A program made the position numbers and the translations under genes. The notes below the pieces were generated by a model that saw only the letters and a list, made by a program, of their open reading frames with translations, had not been told where the DNA came from and made no database searches. Below, piece by piece: positions 11,302-23,446 of a stretch of DNA of 64,000 nt. Numbering within the stretch: position 1 is the first letter of the stretch; every line of letters begins with the position of its first letter. Source of the stretch: Amphirosellinia nigrospora (lineage: Eukaryota; Ascomycota; Sordariomycetes; Xylariales; Xylariaceae); the NCBI GenBank assembly GCA_004123355.1, contig SCHM01000007.1:930001-994000 (forward strand), read 5' to 3'.

Positions 11302-12126
11302 TTACGTTCGCGAAACTCTAGGAGGTCTACGTAGCAAAGTATAAGGTGAGGCCGCCCCAAACAGAGAAAGGAGTCGACGGTTAGGGCTAACCTCCAAGCA
11401 GGATATTATCTGCCCTCTACCCCTTGTTATTTGCTTCCGCTTCATCCGGCCTGCCAAATGGTATGCCTCGTCCACGGAGCGCAATCTGTACGCAAAACGT
11501 TGCAGTGCGTCATCCAGGGCGACTTGTGCCGTAGGTAGTCCCGGATCGCGGAACACGGTCGCCGTAGGCGTGGTCTTCCACACTGGTAGTACTGCGCGTG
11601 CTGCCAGGGTAAGCGTTTTGTGTATTTTGTCCACGTGAAATACGCTAACCATAGCTTTCTTTGACCGTGACTTGTTGCGTGCCGGCTTCTCCCGGCCCCC
11701 GTACCACGCATTCGTTCCCGTACAAGGCTGTGGTAATTACGCATGTGATCGCAGCTTTCCGTAGCCCCTATTCCGGTCGCTCATATTTCGTGTTCGCCAG
11801 CCCTGCTTCATCATCCGTTGCAGTAGCCTCCGTTTCAGCAGTGCGTCGAAAGCTCCCTGCAAGTCCAGAGTAACCAACGACGCTTCGTTTCCCGCAGGCA
11901 TAACGTATTCGGCGTCGTGTACAAAAGAGGCAACCAAGTCCATGGTAGACCACTTCGGCAGGGCGTCTCCGTGTTGAGGGCCAAGAACTCCCCGCGTGAG
12001 GGAGGTTGAAGGTGGTTGAACGGGAGGGCGTAGTTGGGTGTGTATACCTAGGTAGATGTGGTGGCATTCCACGCAGCAGCGCCTGTATTTTTGATTCGCC
12101 TGGTGTATGCCGGGACACCCATACAA
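11302..12126 (-). pseudogene. Tad-like non-LTR (LINE) reverse transcriptase relic
   Basis: Reads leftward. 12126-11737 holds the RT palm start (MDLVASFVHDAEYVM, ASLVTLDLQGAFDALL, RRLLQRMMKQGW), where D in TLDLQGAFD is the first catalytic Asp of motif A. 11652-11302 holds the post-RT segment typical of fungal Tad/I-clade elements (ARAVLPVWKTTPTATVFRD, AQVALDDALQRFAYRLRSVD). Between them the YxDD region and thumb are deleted, and the frame shifts near 11650. The endonuclease domain, gag-like ORF and polyA tail are absent. Confidence 0.83.
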
Positions 12127-12792
12127 ATTAGGTTGAAAGGGGAGGGGGTAGGGAGCGTGGTGGGCTTTTTGACTATAAATGGATTGTCAGGGACCCTATC
12201 ATATATGGGGTAGGTCATCTATACTTGTTGTTGCGCGAAGATCTCTAAATCTACCTACGTAGGCGTAACAGGGCTATATACAGATGATCCCTTTGTCTGC
12301 CCCTGCCGATATTGACGGGGAGATAGCTGCGGACGTAAGACCACTTAAACTTCTTGTCCAGCTCACTATATAGCATACTAATTCTATGGTAGGATGAGAG
12401 CGAGAGGAAGCTGCGCCGGGCCTCGCGATGGCAAATATTCCTATACCATCGCCATATCCCAAGGCAAGAGCAACATACTATAAGTACCTATGTATAGCCA
12501 GCCTGTTATCGTGCTGGCACTGCTTGGTGGCAGGTGCCACCCCCTATAAATGTCCTCGCTGAGGTATCTGACCTGCTGCCTTTTCACACTGCCCCTTCAT
12601 CTTTAAAAGTTGCAATCGAAATCGCAGTCAGCCTTTTCCTTTTGCAATCGTCTTCCTATCCGCAAGGCAGACGGTCTATCAACGCTTACACCTCGGTGTT
12701 GGCGCTATCTTCTATCCCTTCCTTAATCATTTCCCTGATCCTTCCCCTAACCCTTTCCTTTCCTTGGTCCTATCGTGCATGGCGCCACCAAG
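12127..12792. other. Upstream spacer of the 12.8-kb gene
   Basis: Contains pyrimidine-rich DNA at 12590-12770, compatible with a fungal promoter/5' leader. Open frames here are not convincing. Confidence 0.35.
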
Positions 12793-13546
12793 ATGCCTCG
12801 CTTCGTCAAACGCAAAGGCAAATTCATTCGCCAGGTCGAGGTTCGCGATGCCGTAGCCCGCGGCCAGGCCAGCGCATTCTCGTCGTCGACCGAATCCAGC
12901 ACGCTCGAGGCTAAGAAGCGTCCTCGAATCTCCGATCCTAATGACGATGACAATGATATCGCGGAATTCGACACCAGATTGGAGGGCGATGATAATGGTG
13001 ATGATGATGATGATGACTTCCCGGAGTCTGTAACCCACGCAACGGCAAGTACTAGAACCACGAATCGCCTTTGCCTCTGCCTCCAGGCACACATTGACCA
13101 GACTGAGCTAATGGCAAGATGACGCGCAGCCTGCCCAACAAGCACCAGCTCGCAGGAAGAAAACGTGGAAGGCCGACGATGAGACCCAAATTTCGCGAAA
13201 TGTCCTCCGTGATTGGCAATCTCACTATCTGGAATTTTGCTGTGGCCGCCCAAGGGGCTTCACCTCTGCGAGCCAGGCGAAGAGAAACGCGATGCTCCTC
13301 ACTTTCGGTCTTGGAATCGGTAATATTGGTCAAAGCATCAGCATACCCGGACTGGTACACCCTTTAGCTCTCGAGTTCTCTGGTGATGTATTGTTCACAA
13401 CGGTCACTGGAATCGAAGTCGAGGAATCGAAGTCGAGGAACCTCGTGGAAGGCGTCGTATTACATCGGAAGCAATTGAAGATAGTGAACAGGAGGAAAAA
13501 CCACGCGTTGGACTTAGATTAAAGGGTGAGCTCAATACAGTAGGCT
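12793..13546 (+). pseudogene. ORFan with acidic tract, frameshifted
   Basis: Starts at ATG 12793 (MPRFVKRKGKFIRQVEVRD). It has a basic N-terminus, a Ser-rich segment, then an acidic run (DDDNDIAEFD, GDDNGDDDDDD at about 12940-13020). The frame shifts near 13105, so codons 3' read QQAPARRKKTWKADDETQ, and shifts again at 13425. There a 14-bp direct duplication (AATCGAAGTCGAGG at 13411-13424 and 13425-13438) puts the acidic C-terminus (SEAIEDSEQEEKPRVGLRLK) out of frame. Three frames with consistent charged composition suggest a once-continuous ~250-residue nuclear-type protein. No family recognised. Confidence 0.5.
13411..13438. repeat. 14-bp tandem duplication causing a frameshift
   Basis: Two exact adjacent copies of AATCGAAGTCGAGG. 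Removal of one copy restores the frame between upstream and downstream coding. Confidence 0.85.
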
Positions 13547-14319
13547 AAAGTAGGTGATGAGATACTCCAAAGGGGAAGGGAGACAGAGACCTCACGTAGA
13601 TCTTACACAGATGGACATACATATTTTACTTGGTCGTATGGCAGATATACTATGGTAATGGTAGACTATCATGGCTGCTACGGCACAGGTCGATAGAAAA
13701 CAAACCTCGGAGCCATGGTCTCGTAGCAACACAAACAAATAAGACTTGTCCAATCTAAGTGCTGTTCTTCCCCGGCTTTTGATCCCGAATATGACTCCAG
13801 CGATGGATCGCGGGTGGTGTTGAACATCACAAGCAGCCAAAGCTCTACACGAATCCCTGTCGAGCTAACTAACAGAGGTTAATATATAAGCTGGGGTTGT
13901 CCAACCGGCGTGTACCTTGCGTAGGATGAAAACCTTATGAGCAACAGGCTGAACAGTTTTACTTCTCTATAGTAACAAATGACGAATTTTGGGTAACGTA
14001 TACCAAAATGCCAAACCCCTTTAACCGGCTCACAGTTCTGTCCTTTCTCTTCACGTTTGTGAGAATCTGCTCGCCAGTCAACTTTAAGTTGTAAAGGACC
14101 TCATGACTATCTCCGCAGACGGGGCTCATGCGAAAACATCTGCGATGGTTGCCAAAACTACTTTGATGTGTCCACGTCAACACGGCATTGCCCGACCGCC
14201 CGGCAGCCGCCGTTCTGATAGTATAGTAATATCATTCCTCTACAGTACCAACTATCTCGATCGTAGAACGCCTCCACCGACTGAAGATCTTCCAGCGAAG
14301 CCATTGAAAGCCACGTCTC
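13547..14319. other. No gene seen
   Basis: Only short incoherent frames on both strands. Confidence 0.35.
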
Positions 14320-14329
14320 TTTGCCGATG

Positions 14330-14462
14330 GGACAAGACTTGGGGAAATAGGACCCCAAAAGGGGGATCTTCGGAGGTTAGGTCACGTGATCCTACACACA
14401 CGTCTGTTTTTACAGAGACACACACAATATATGGCTTTTTGACCCTGCCGATCTTCGTGACA
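14330..14462 (+). mobile_element. 5'-truncated solo LTR, family E
   Basis: TTCGGAGGTTAGGTCACGTG and the TATATGGCTTTTTGACCCTGC..GTGACA end match the LTRs at 25405-25660 and 59557-59733. The TGTCA start is missing, so it is a truncated copy. Confidence 0.7.
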
Positions 14463-17400
14463 TAATTCACTTCTAGTCAGTAGTTGGCACAGGTTGCCCT
14501 TCCTAGGGTTCTCCGTGAACAAGGGTGATGGGAGCATGCCAACCGAGACATCGATCTTCAGCCGGGCTTGCCATATACTGCCCGACGATTACGTCGCCAG
14601 CCTTCTCCATTCCCACTAACCTAATATGTTGATTTGTCGGTTCGGGAATGTCCGTACACTTAGATCAAGGATTCGATCTTGATTCATAATAGGCAAGTAA
14701 CACCATAAGGCACTCCTCCTGCACCGAGGTGGGACGCGCTGCAATGACGGCAATGCACAAAGAGCGCCAAACCGATGGACGTGAACACCATAGAGTTGGT
14801 GCGAGGAAAGGGAGAAAGTGATGCCTCTTATACTAGCCACTTGAACTGTAAAAAAGCGCCGATAATAAGATATCTGTTTTGTTTTATATGCTCGACAGAG
14901 CTGTAGGTTTGGGGGGTTTGGTGTATTCTAAACAGCTGGAGGGTTCGAAGAAGCGAGTTCGAAACGTAAAAAAACTGTCCTTAATATGATTAGAAGCGAT
15001 ATGAGTATGATCCTTGAGGAAAACATACCTTGAACCGTGCTTTGCGTTTAGAGACTGCTTGCTTTTGTACAAACATAAAAACATAGCTACTATAACATTC
15101 ACCTTTGTAAGGTTGGGAAGATATAATTACGATCTACCTTGCTTATCAATCAACCGTAATCCTTATTAGCGGGGAATGGCGACAACGTGACTTAAGGTTG
15201 ATTTCCGCGTTCCTAAAAGAAAATATCCTGAGCAGTATTATCAAAAGACTGCTTGAGTTTTTATTTGAGATATGAGCGGCCAGATCAAAAGCTAATATAC
15301 CTCTCCATATTAATGCGTGCTCAGAGTAGCTTTGAATCATCTGAAGTATCTCCAGGGAGGCTTGTGGAGGTGTGGTACCTTGCAAGTGTCAGGCGAGAAG
15401 AACGAATCGCCATTCTGGAAATCTTCTACGAAGGGAAATGCTGTGTACTTATATTGATTACCTTTATCGGAACATAAAAGCATCTGAGAAATGAATAGTA
15501 TCGACTGGCCATCACTGATATAGTGGGATGTATTGGTGATGTGATGTATTGTGGTTATGGCACTCCTTTCTACCTCATTTAGATCTCCATATAGGGGACC
15601 ATAGTGCCGAGTCCAACATAAGATATATACCGTCGATAAAGGTTCCGAACTTCGAAGTAATGAAAAGGGGGTGTATTTCGGCGATATTCGGAACTGAGTC
15701 CTGAGCGACTGACTAGAGTGTCTAGATCAAATTGATCGATCCGAGAATAGGGACTCTTCTATACTATGGCTTGCATAGCTTGTAGCTACACCGCACCTGG
15801 GACCTGGTATTTACGTAGGGCGACACGAATATGGATAAACACTATTTCTGATTCCTGCTTTGGGTGAGGAAAGCCGCGATAAATTCGGCATATAGACAAG
15901 CTATGATTACTTGGCGCTGTTGAACTTGGTGCCGTAGCTCGCGGGCAGCTCGGGTAACATTCGCATCCAAAGCATCGTGGCCAACCCAACCATTGACGTG
16001 GCGGTGATCGAGGATGGTAACATGATCAATAGGGAGGCCGTAGGGCGCAGCAGGGCGCTGTAGCTCGGTAGTTATATCGTCATCGAAGGGGACCATTGGT
16101 AATTGCTTGGTCCTGGAATGATGGAAAGAGTTGAGCACTTGTGACACAATCACGATAAAAGCAGCCTTACGAAACTAATGTTACACTATCGTAACTGTTT
16201 AGATGCTCGATCGGTGAGAGGGTGAAAGTTTTAAACTATGAAGGTTGCATATATAATTTCAGTTAAAAATGCTATATGGCATCTGGCACAGGAATGGGAG
16301 TAATCTGTCTTAGTCCATCGCTGCGAAGATCCGCACGACGTCTCATATTTTTAGCTGGACATTGTAAATGGGAGGAATGTACACTAACAGACGGCCCGTT
16401 CCATTGGTGTCTACCAGATCGACGCAGGATTCAATAGCAAGAAGCCACGCCATCCTTTACCCCTCTTGATTAATCATATCAACCCGGTTTCGTCTCCACA
16501 CCATTCCCGAAACAAGCTTCTGGGAACGCTGGTCGATGTCTCGCGGCGGTCTGTGGATTGCACCATCTTGAAAGGGGTCGATGTAGACTCGTCGGGGAAC
16601 TGGCTCGTGAGGGGCGCAGGGTTGCCGTGGAGGTAGTAGTATCTTCACTACTTGTCGAGCTCCTCGTGGTATACATCCTATGCACAATTATTAATTAGAA
16701 CTCCATAGGGTACGCCAGGGGACAAAATTTCGGCACTTGGTTCGTCATAAAGAGAGACGCAGAGCGTTTCAGGTAATGCCATTGATGGTTTGTAATGTTG
16801 TTGTAGAGGTGATGGAGGGACCTAGTGCGCCAGCACTGTAAGTACTCTATATACACATGGTGTAGGCCGTACCTGCCTACAGAGCGAAACATACCTGAGT
16901 GCTCAATGTACAGAGGATATCAAATGTCGTGATCAAATGTTATATATGTAGGCGTCCTAAATAGCTGCATAGTCCAATAAAACCACCTAAGTAAGTACCT
17001 ATCAGTGTCTATCTAGCAGGTAGGTGGGATTTCATTTATGTAGGAACTCGATTATTTTACTTTAGGGATAACAAACCGCCACTTACCATGCTAATATCAC
17101 ATTGTTACTAGGGCCCTTGGCCAAGATTTGGGACCATCTCATCAAAGATCACCTTGGTATATCAGAGCGACGCTAACCAGACACAAATTTTGCGTGTGAT
17201 TGCCAACGTCTTATTCGACCACCTCGACAGGCTCCGGACCTGTCCGGATACCGTATGCAAGCCCTTCCCTTGGCGAGTTCTGCTCATTTGCAAGCTTAGA
17301 TCATGATGAGCGTCGATTAGTACCTGGGAGGGCCGCTATTTCCAGCCTGAAAGCTTCCCGTTGAAAACAATTTTTGCGCACAGGGTAGGTCTGGCCAGCG

Positions 17401-17539
17401 ATGGTACCTAGGTGGTCTGCAACAATTGCCCGGCGGCAAAGACCTACTACAAGCCTAACACGATAACAAGATCAGCCCCTTGATGGAAGATGTCGCCCTA
17501 CGCGAGCACTTTGCTCTGCTCTGAGATCAGGCTATCGAT
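14463..17539. other. Gene-poor stretch
   Basis: No recognisable gene across about 3 kb. Minus-strand frames at 15842-16153 and 16457-16687 are open for 75-100 codons but match no family I know and lack supporting context. A TACCTAGGTA-type palindrome lies near 17407. Confidence 0.35.
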
Positions 17540-17930
17540 CGGGCCTCTGCCGCCCGCCTCACCATCCAAACAATCGTCCTAACATACCCGAGCTACGTAT
17601 GCGAAGCAGACAACGAAGTTAACTTCGACTAATACTAATCATTCTATATTAAATTGATGCGTCCGCTATGGAGCGAGTACGAAGATGCTAATCACGTGCG
17701 CATCGGGTTCGAAATGGTCAGCGAAGGACAGACTACCGCTATGTATGTGTGTGAGCTGTTCAACGACATCGCTGCCACCTTTAATCGGCCAAGGATGTGG
17801 GCAGGTCTTGGAGATTTGGATAAGCAAGCGGGCACTAACGTAGCCTTTGCTGATCATGGGAGCAGTACCTTGGTAGGTCCCGAAGGGCGTCGTCCACTCC
17901 CGCCTTATCAACAAGTATTGGTATGTCACT
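17540..17930 (+). pseudogene. Hsp70-like ATPase fragment, copy 1
   Basis: Two readable blocks in one frame: VLTYPSYVC (about 17577-17603), two stops (TAA, TAA) in the following linker, then KLMRPLWSEYEDANHVRIGF, EMVSEGQTTAMYVCELFNDI and AFADHGSSTL. This is the order seen in the divergent Hsp70-like proteins of ascomycetes (a VLTYPNYLC-like start of lobe I, an EGQAAA helix, then a VDxG phosphate-binding segment). The family is about 600 residues; only ~120 remain. The 5' lobe and the substrate-binding domain are absent. A related fragment lies at 51690-52080. Confidence 0.55.
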
Positions 17931-18051
17931 CTCTCGAAAACAGCTCACTCATCTTGTCCGTAGAACTTTCAAGTTGTTACACAAGGGACTTTTGTATAGT
18001 CGCAATCAAACCAGGGCTCGGACTGGCGACTCGGTGTGACCACCACCGATT

Positions 18052-18063
18052 CCCCCCCCCCCC
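18052..18063. repeat. Poly-C tract
   Basis: Run of about 12 C residues, a likely site of length error. Confidence 0.85.
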
Positions 18064-18228
18064 CCTTTTGCCATCTTCCTTTTCCCTCTTTCCCGCCTTC
18101 CCTCACGTATTGAAGACGTGCTGACATGTGTTACGGGCTGTAGGAGGTAATCATTTGTCCAACAAGGCGATCAAAGAGTTGATTGGAAACAACCCAGCTT
18201 GAAGTTGTTCTAGTGTAAGACACAGCAC

Positions 18229-18515
18229 CTACCGGGGGTCTGCGCCTATGAGCTCCAGCGGTTCTGGTTCCCCATCTATGCCTAGGGGCATGTTCTCGGG
18301 ATCGAGCGCCAGCTTCTTCTCCTCAAAACTTTTAATGAAATGGGCGACATCATCTAGGGACCAAGAATGCGCTGCTTTCTCCGCGGCTTTTGATAGAAGC
18401 CGCCGTGTTTTCCGGACAGAGATCTAACGCCTGGTCTCCTTACGTAAAGACTTTATAGTTGTCTTTTGCGGCGGCAGCTATCTCAGCCCATGGCTTCGGC
18501 GCCTTGTTACTAAGT
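18229..18515 (-). pseudogene. Unidentified gene fragment
   Basis: A minus-strand frame reading RLLSKAAEKAAHSWSLDDVA, KSFEEKKLALDPENMPLG and ending PLELIGADPR before TAG. Upstream the frame holds a TAG (CAG to TAG type) and then a shifted Ala-rich stretch. Composition is coding-like with helical, charged sequence. No family recognised and no start is visible. It could be the 3' end of a larger lost gene. Confidence 0.35.
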
Positions 18516-18886
18516 AAATGGAATGTACTAAATCAAAGGCGAGCCGGCAGAAGAAGCCCATCAAGATCCGCTACATATTCTTAATGGACTACGACTCTTC
18601 CTGGCCCTCGGCTGTCTCCGCGGGGGCTGCAGTATGCTCCATACATGTTCCTCCGCCGGTATGGAGTGTGAATACGTCAGCGATAGCATTACAACCAATC
18701 CGTTAGCATGAATCCGACCAAGAATGGATCCCGAGCTGCCATGCCAATATCATGCTGAGCAAAGTAGGTAATGCCTTTGGCCATCGGGGAGAGCGGACAC
18801 GCTGATATGCACTACAACAGGGATGCGGCACGCTACCCCGCCTCACCCATAGGGTTCCCACGTCGCAGCTCATCAGATTTCGCCTC

Positions 18887-19536
18887 GTGTGTGACCCGAC
18901 CGATCATCAGAAGCCTCCCACCGTATGTCTCGAAAGGGCCAGGGACGGCACCTGGCGCCTCCTGCCTTTTTTTATCGACCTGCCTGATCGAGTCTTAAAT
19001 GGCCCTCTATCAACATATGACCTGGGATTTGAAGTAGAGGGGACTGATCTACCCCCAGGCAACGTTAACTTCTCTTCGGCTGGCCTGCTGTTTGTCGTGT
19101 CGCCACAAGCGCAAGAACGTCTATTGACAAAGGCCCAAATCCTCTTCACTCCGCCGGTCCTCGACCCAACCCTTCCCACACGGCCTCAGACGCAAATAGC
19201 CCGGCTAGTCTATACGAAAAGAAGCCAGTTTTCCGGCTCGCGTTAAGCTGCTACTAAGTTGACGAGGCAGGTCATCAGCTAGAGCACGAGCTTGACAAGA
19301 GGTGGGAGTTATTCTCAACAACAGACTTAGCAAGTAAACTCTTGGTTGTGGATAGCGTCAAGGAGCTGCCAGCATGGTGCTGCGCCTGCGAGGAGTTGAT
19401 ACAGTTGGCCTATGTGTGCCCGAATTGTTCGCGGTATTATCTCTGTGATGGCTGTTGGGACGATATTCCTGATCAGCACCCTCGTAGTAGCCATGGTGAT
19501 TTTATTATGATGCCCCTAGATTTAGACCAATGATTG
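18887..19536 (+). pseudogene. ZZ-type zinc-finger protein, partial
   Basis: Frame 18887-19243 encodes a beta-rich segment (LPFFIDLPDRVLNGPLSTYD, LPPGNVNFSSAGLLFVVS). After a break at about 19245-19257 a second open frame (19258-19533) encodes a helix and a cysteine-rich finger: CCACEELIQLAYVCPNCSRY, YLCDGCW, then HPRSSHGDF. The C..C/C..C/C..C..H..H order fits a ZZ-like finger, a protein-interaction zinc module often found at the ends of fungal STAND or signalling proteins. No start codon or upstream domain is seen, so this is a 3' remnant or has an unrecognised intron. A second ZZ-like gene is at 55102. Confidence 0.5.
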
Positions 19537-19580
19537 AATTAGTACAAGGAATGATGTTCGATGATAAAACGAATACTTGT

Positions 19581-19690
19581 TGTCATGATACAGAACTGCA
19601 CACTATACCACAACACTACAAAAGTAGAACGTTGTCAAGTCGAGCACTTGACTGCCTGCAGTTGACTATACGTATACTGGACTTGTGACA
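19581..19690 (+). mobile_element. Solo LTR family A, copy 2 (110 bp)
   Basis: TGTCATGATAC..ACTTGTGACA with exact flanking CTTGT (19576-19580 and 19691-19695). Over 95 percent identical by eye to copy 1. Confidence 0.9.
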
Positions 19691-20104
19691 CTTGTTGTAT
19701 TACACTGTTCAAACCAATGTAAAATCAAGGATCTAGAGCTGTGTAAATTCAACGATTAATAAAAAAGGGGATTATCGCAAGGTCCTATGTCAAGGAGGAA
19801 CTTTTGATTGCTTGCAATGAAATAGTATGACTACCACGCTGAACTATTTACACAATGTAGAAGAGCGACCGGCACCACGATAACCCCTTCTACTTCCCCT
19901 CTCCTTCTTTTTTGAAAAAACAACAAGCGCTCATTTATCAACCATTAGTAGCACAAGTGCTTTAGCAGGCCCTGATTGGCGGTCCGTTTCTGTACACGGC
20001 CAGTTTGAACACAGTCAGAAGCAACGACTCTCTCGACACCACCCCATTGGAGGCACCCTGAAGGCGGGATGCAAAGATGGGCGGCTGAATAGTTCCGTAA
20101 GTGC

Positions 20105-22990
20105 TTGGGGGTTGAGACGGGGTCAAAGGACGATAACACGCCTCTCGGGATGGGGGAGGTGTTCGAGGGTGCGCGGGTAGGGGACGAGGAGAAACCGCAA
20201 AGGGGCGCATGTCATGTTCAAAGATCAGCAGCATGTTTGCTTCCTACTGGCCGGTACCTGACTCATGCTGAACAAGACTTGCGCTCGAATGAGGATCCCT
20301 CTGCCCCTTGTCCCCTCCCACGGGATTCTCCCGTTCAGTCCTTCTCTTTCCCCACTCAGAAACGCCCCGAGGCTCGCAGGCTGATACCAGAATCTGAAGC
20401 TTCTCGAGAGGTGGTAAGGGACTGATTTTCCAAATCAGGGGTTCGTCTGGGGCCCCTTATTCCAGATCATTTGGTGGATGAAGTGATGCGAACTTTCTAC
20501 ACCTACAGGGACCTAAATGCAACGAGCATTCTTGATATGAAGACAACTGACCTTTATACCCATCACGTCAGACTGAAGGGGGATTTGATGCCGGCATGTA
20601 TGAATCTACTGTTGGTGCAAATGGAAGGCTCTCGGATTGGTGCAGCCAACCCGTGCTGGTTGATAAGGATCCTGACAATCCTGATCCCTGGAGGGAGCCC
20701 CGCCTTACCTTTAACTATCGAAAAGTCGAGGAAGACATACCTGGCACGTCTATTACATTAATTGAGGATGTTCATCAGCACTCATCAAATCCCCGAATTG
20801 GTTCTTATCGTCTCTTTGATTTAAAGCACGCTTACTTTCCCTCAACTACAACCCACCAGGATGCCACAAGGCTCTCAGTCTGCTGGGTTCTCAATGACTG
20901 AGACCATGTCTATTGCTATGGGAGCTATCCCCGCACCTCATCGAGAGGAATCCTTTCTCTTCCCTCAGTCCCCTGATGGTATGACACTTCTCATATTCTA
21001 CATGGTTGACATCTTCGTCACGCATGAAACATTTGAGGAACAATGGATGTTTATCCGGGATCGTCTTCTGCCCCGACTGGACTGGGCTCCCTTGAAACTG
21101 TCCTTCAAGAAGGTTATGTTGGGCTGCGATGAAATCCTTGCCCTGGGAGTTATTCATCATGTTCATAGAGTACTCACCATTAAGCCAGAAAGAAGATGCA
21201 AACTCTTGAACTGGCCTGTCCCGAAGGATCAAACTGGTGTGAGGGCTTTTATGGGTGCTGTCGGTCCCACCCGAAAATGGGTCAAGAATTGTTCGGAAAT
21301 TGCCCGGCCACTTACACGTCTGACTGGTAAAGTCCCTTGGAAATGGGGAGATCCTGAAGCTCTATCCTTTGAACTGCTCCGAACTTTGACATCCGGTGTC
21401 TTAAAGATCCATGGACACCGATATGACCTTCCTTGCAAGGCTTATACGGACGCTTTTGGCTATGCAGCCGGTCTCGTTATCACTCAGACTCAGGATAATC
21501 ATGATGTACCTCTTTTGTATGACAGCTTCCTGTTTGTAAAGGGTCAGCGGAACTATGGCACCCATAAGCGAGAACTTCTTGTAATTGTGGAATTTGTTCG
21601 AAGACATCTCCAATACTTTGTGAAACCACCCGGTACTCAATCAATTGTCTACACCGATCATAAGCCTCTGACCTTTTTCATGGGTTAGATTTATCATGAA
21701 GGAATATATGCTCGCTAGGTAGCTGAGCTTCGCACGGCCAATATCCTGATTGTGCACATCAAGGGAGAAAAGAACAAGGCAGCTGATGCCCTTTCCCGTA
21801 CAATATTCCCGGATGAAGACTGTGAGGATAATACAGACTTGAACACATTTGGCGAGACTGATGGAGAAGGTGTGTGGATATGGAAGGATGGACCCGGAGG
21901 GTATCAAGAGCTTCTTGATGAGGTCTCTCGGCAGACTCCCCATCACCTTCGGGTGAAACTTCTCAATCACCTCTGGGAGAGACGACTGGAATATTGAACT
22001 CCGATTCGGCCCGACTCATCCATTCATCTGGACTGATGATCCAGAGTCGTCTGGATCTATATTGAGGCGTCTCCCTGAAGATTGTGTGGAACGACTGTCG
22101 GTTGGTTCCCTGGCTACTTCTCTTGTCTCGGAACCTGCTTGGGAGAAATATCTGGCTGAGCCATGGTATGCAGACCTGGTTCGCTTCCTTACCACTGGGT
22201 ATCAGAAGGACTATTGTGATCGGCTTGGCACCAAATCTTTGATCAATAAGTCCAAGAGTTATCGCTTGGTGGGCGACCGCCTTGAACATTATCGAAAGGG
22301 CGTTTGGAGACTATGCTTGTGCCGGGATGAGGTCCCTGATGCTCTACACCGGGCTCATGAGGAATCAGGACACCTCTCTCCTGCTCTTACTCTCCATCGG
22401 CTAAATCACTCAGTCCATTGGCCGGTCATGGCTGCGGATGCCCGTGGGCATTACCTGGGATGCCTCCAGTGTGCCAAGTTTGGCCCTAAACCCAAGTCCC
22501 CTCTTTCCCGATAACGGTGTTCGCTCCTTTTCAGATCATAGTCGCCGACTCCGTTGGGCCGTTTCGGTCCACGTCAAAAGGAAATCGGCATTTTTTGCTC
22601 TCAGTTGACTATTTCAGCAGGTTCGCATGGGCTGAACCAGTACCTGACACCCGAGCTTTTACTCTCGTGAGTGTACTTACGAACTGGAGATACAGGCTAT
22701 ACACTACGTGTTACGAATCCAGTACACGTATAGTCAACTGCAAGCAGTCAAGTGCTCGACTTGACAACGTTCTACTTTTGTAGTGTTATGGTATAGTGTG
22801 CAGTTCTATATCCTGACACTACGCCTTTATGTTTTTACCTGGATCCCGGAGGAGCATTTATCTCCAAGGAAATGAGGAACTGTGTGTACGGAGTACATAA
22901 GAAATTCTGAGTGTCCCCCTCTGTAGGAGACCTCCATCTCTTCTACATATCAATATACCCTGCCAAACCTCTTTTCTTTCGGTACATACC
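20105..22990 (+). pseudogene. Ty3/gypsy pol relic (RT, RNase H, integrase)
   Basis: Decayed polyprotein over at least five frames. RT fingers are near 20470-20900 (LSDWCSQPVLVDKD, REPRLTFNYRKVEEDIPGT). The palm motif has degraded to FYMVDIFV where YVDD is expected (~21000). The connection is GVIHHVHRVLTIKPERRCKL. RNase H has AYTDAFGYAAGLV, GTHKRELL and VYTDHKPLTFF, then KNKAADALSR (~21775). The integrase zinc finger lies around 22350-22480 (HEESGHL..C..C). The core begins IIVADSVGPF and HFLLSVDYFSRFAWAEPVPD, is split by a 110-bp solo LTR at 22709-22818, and resumes with YLDPGGAFISKEM. No flanking LTR pair, gag or protease is readable. The element is long dead and predates the family A insertion. 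Confidence 0.93.
22709..22818 (-). mobile_element. Solo LTR family A, copy 3 (110 bp)
   Basis: Inverted copy with exact CTACG duplications (22704-22708 and 22819-22823). It lies inside the Ty3 integrase core between the first and second catalytic regions. Confidence 0.9.
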
Positions 22991-23371
22991 TACAACATTA
23001 CGGGTGGGGTGTCGGGTCTGTGCGCATGGCACCAGGTACAGTACATAATTGCTTACCGCCCCAGTCTCTAGATTTTCTAGACTCTCCACGCCTAGTACAT
23101 TACCTTGATCGAAAGCCTTTTAACGGCCTGAACGAAGCACCGCATCCCTGGTATCAAAGTTCTAAGTGTTACAAATGTATGTATCCTTATCCCACGTGTC
23201 CGGCATATGCCTGCTTGTTGCTAACGCTGTTCGTTTTCGGCCCTAGGACTCCATAGATTTTGTCGATAACATCATCCAAGCGCTAGGAAGTAATTTCCCG
23301 TCCTGCTCCCGCTACGGAGAGATACGTTGCTTTTGGCTCGTAACCGCGTCTTCTCCACATACTAGATTTGA
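22991..23371. other. Spacer/5' region of the protease gene
   Basis: No family recognised. Probably holds the first exon or leader of the Ulp1-like gene that follows. Confidence 0.35.
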
Positions 23372-23446
23372 GTAAGTTCTCTTTCTCTTTTATTAAAACT
23401 GTCAAAAATACAAGAACGAATTATTGATAATTATTGTTTTTAATAG
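23372..23446 (+). other. Predicted intron (75 bp)
   Basis: GTAAGTTC donor and TTTTTAATAG acceptor just before the open frame of the Ulp1-like gene. The upstream exon is not certain. Confidence 0.45.

Noticed and set aside
19581-22818. Full LTR retrotransposon bounded by the two family A LTRs around the Ty3 pol
   Set aside because: The two LTRs are in opposite orientation and each has its own target duplication, so they are independent solo insertions.
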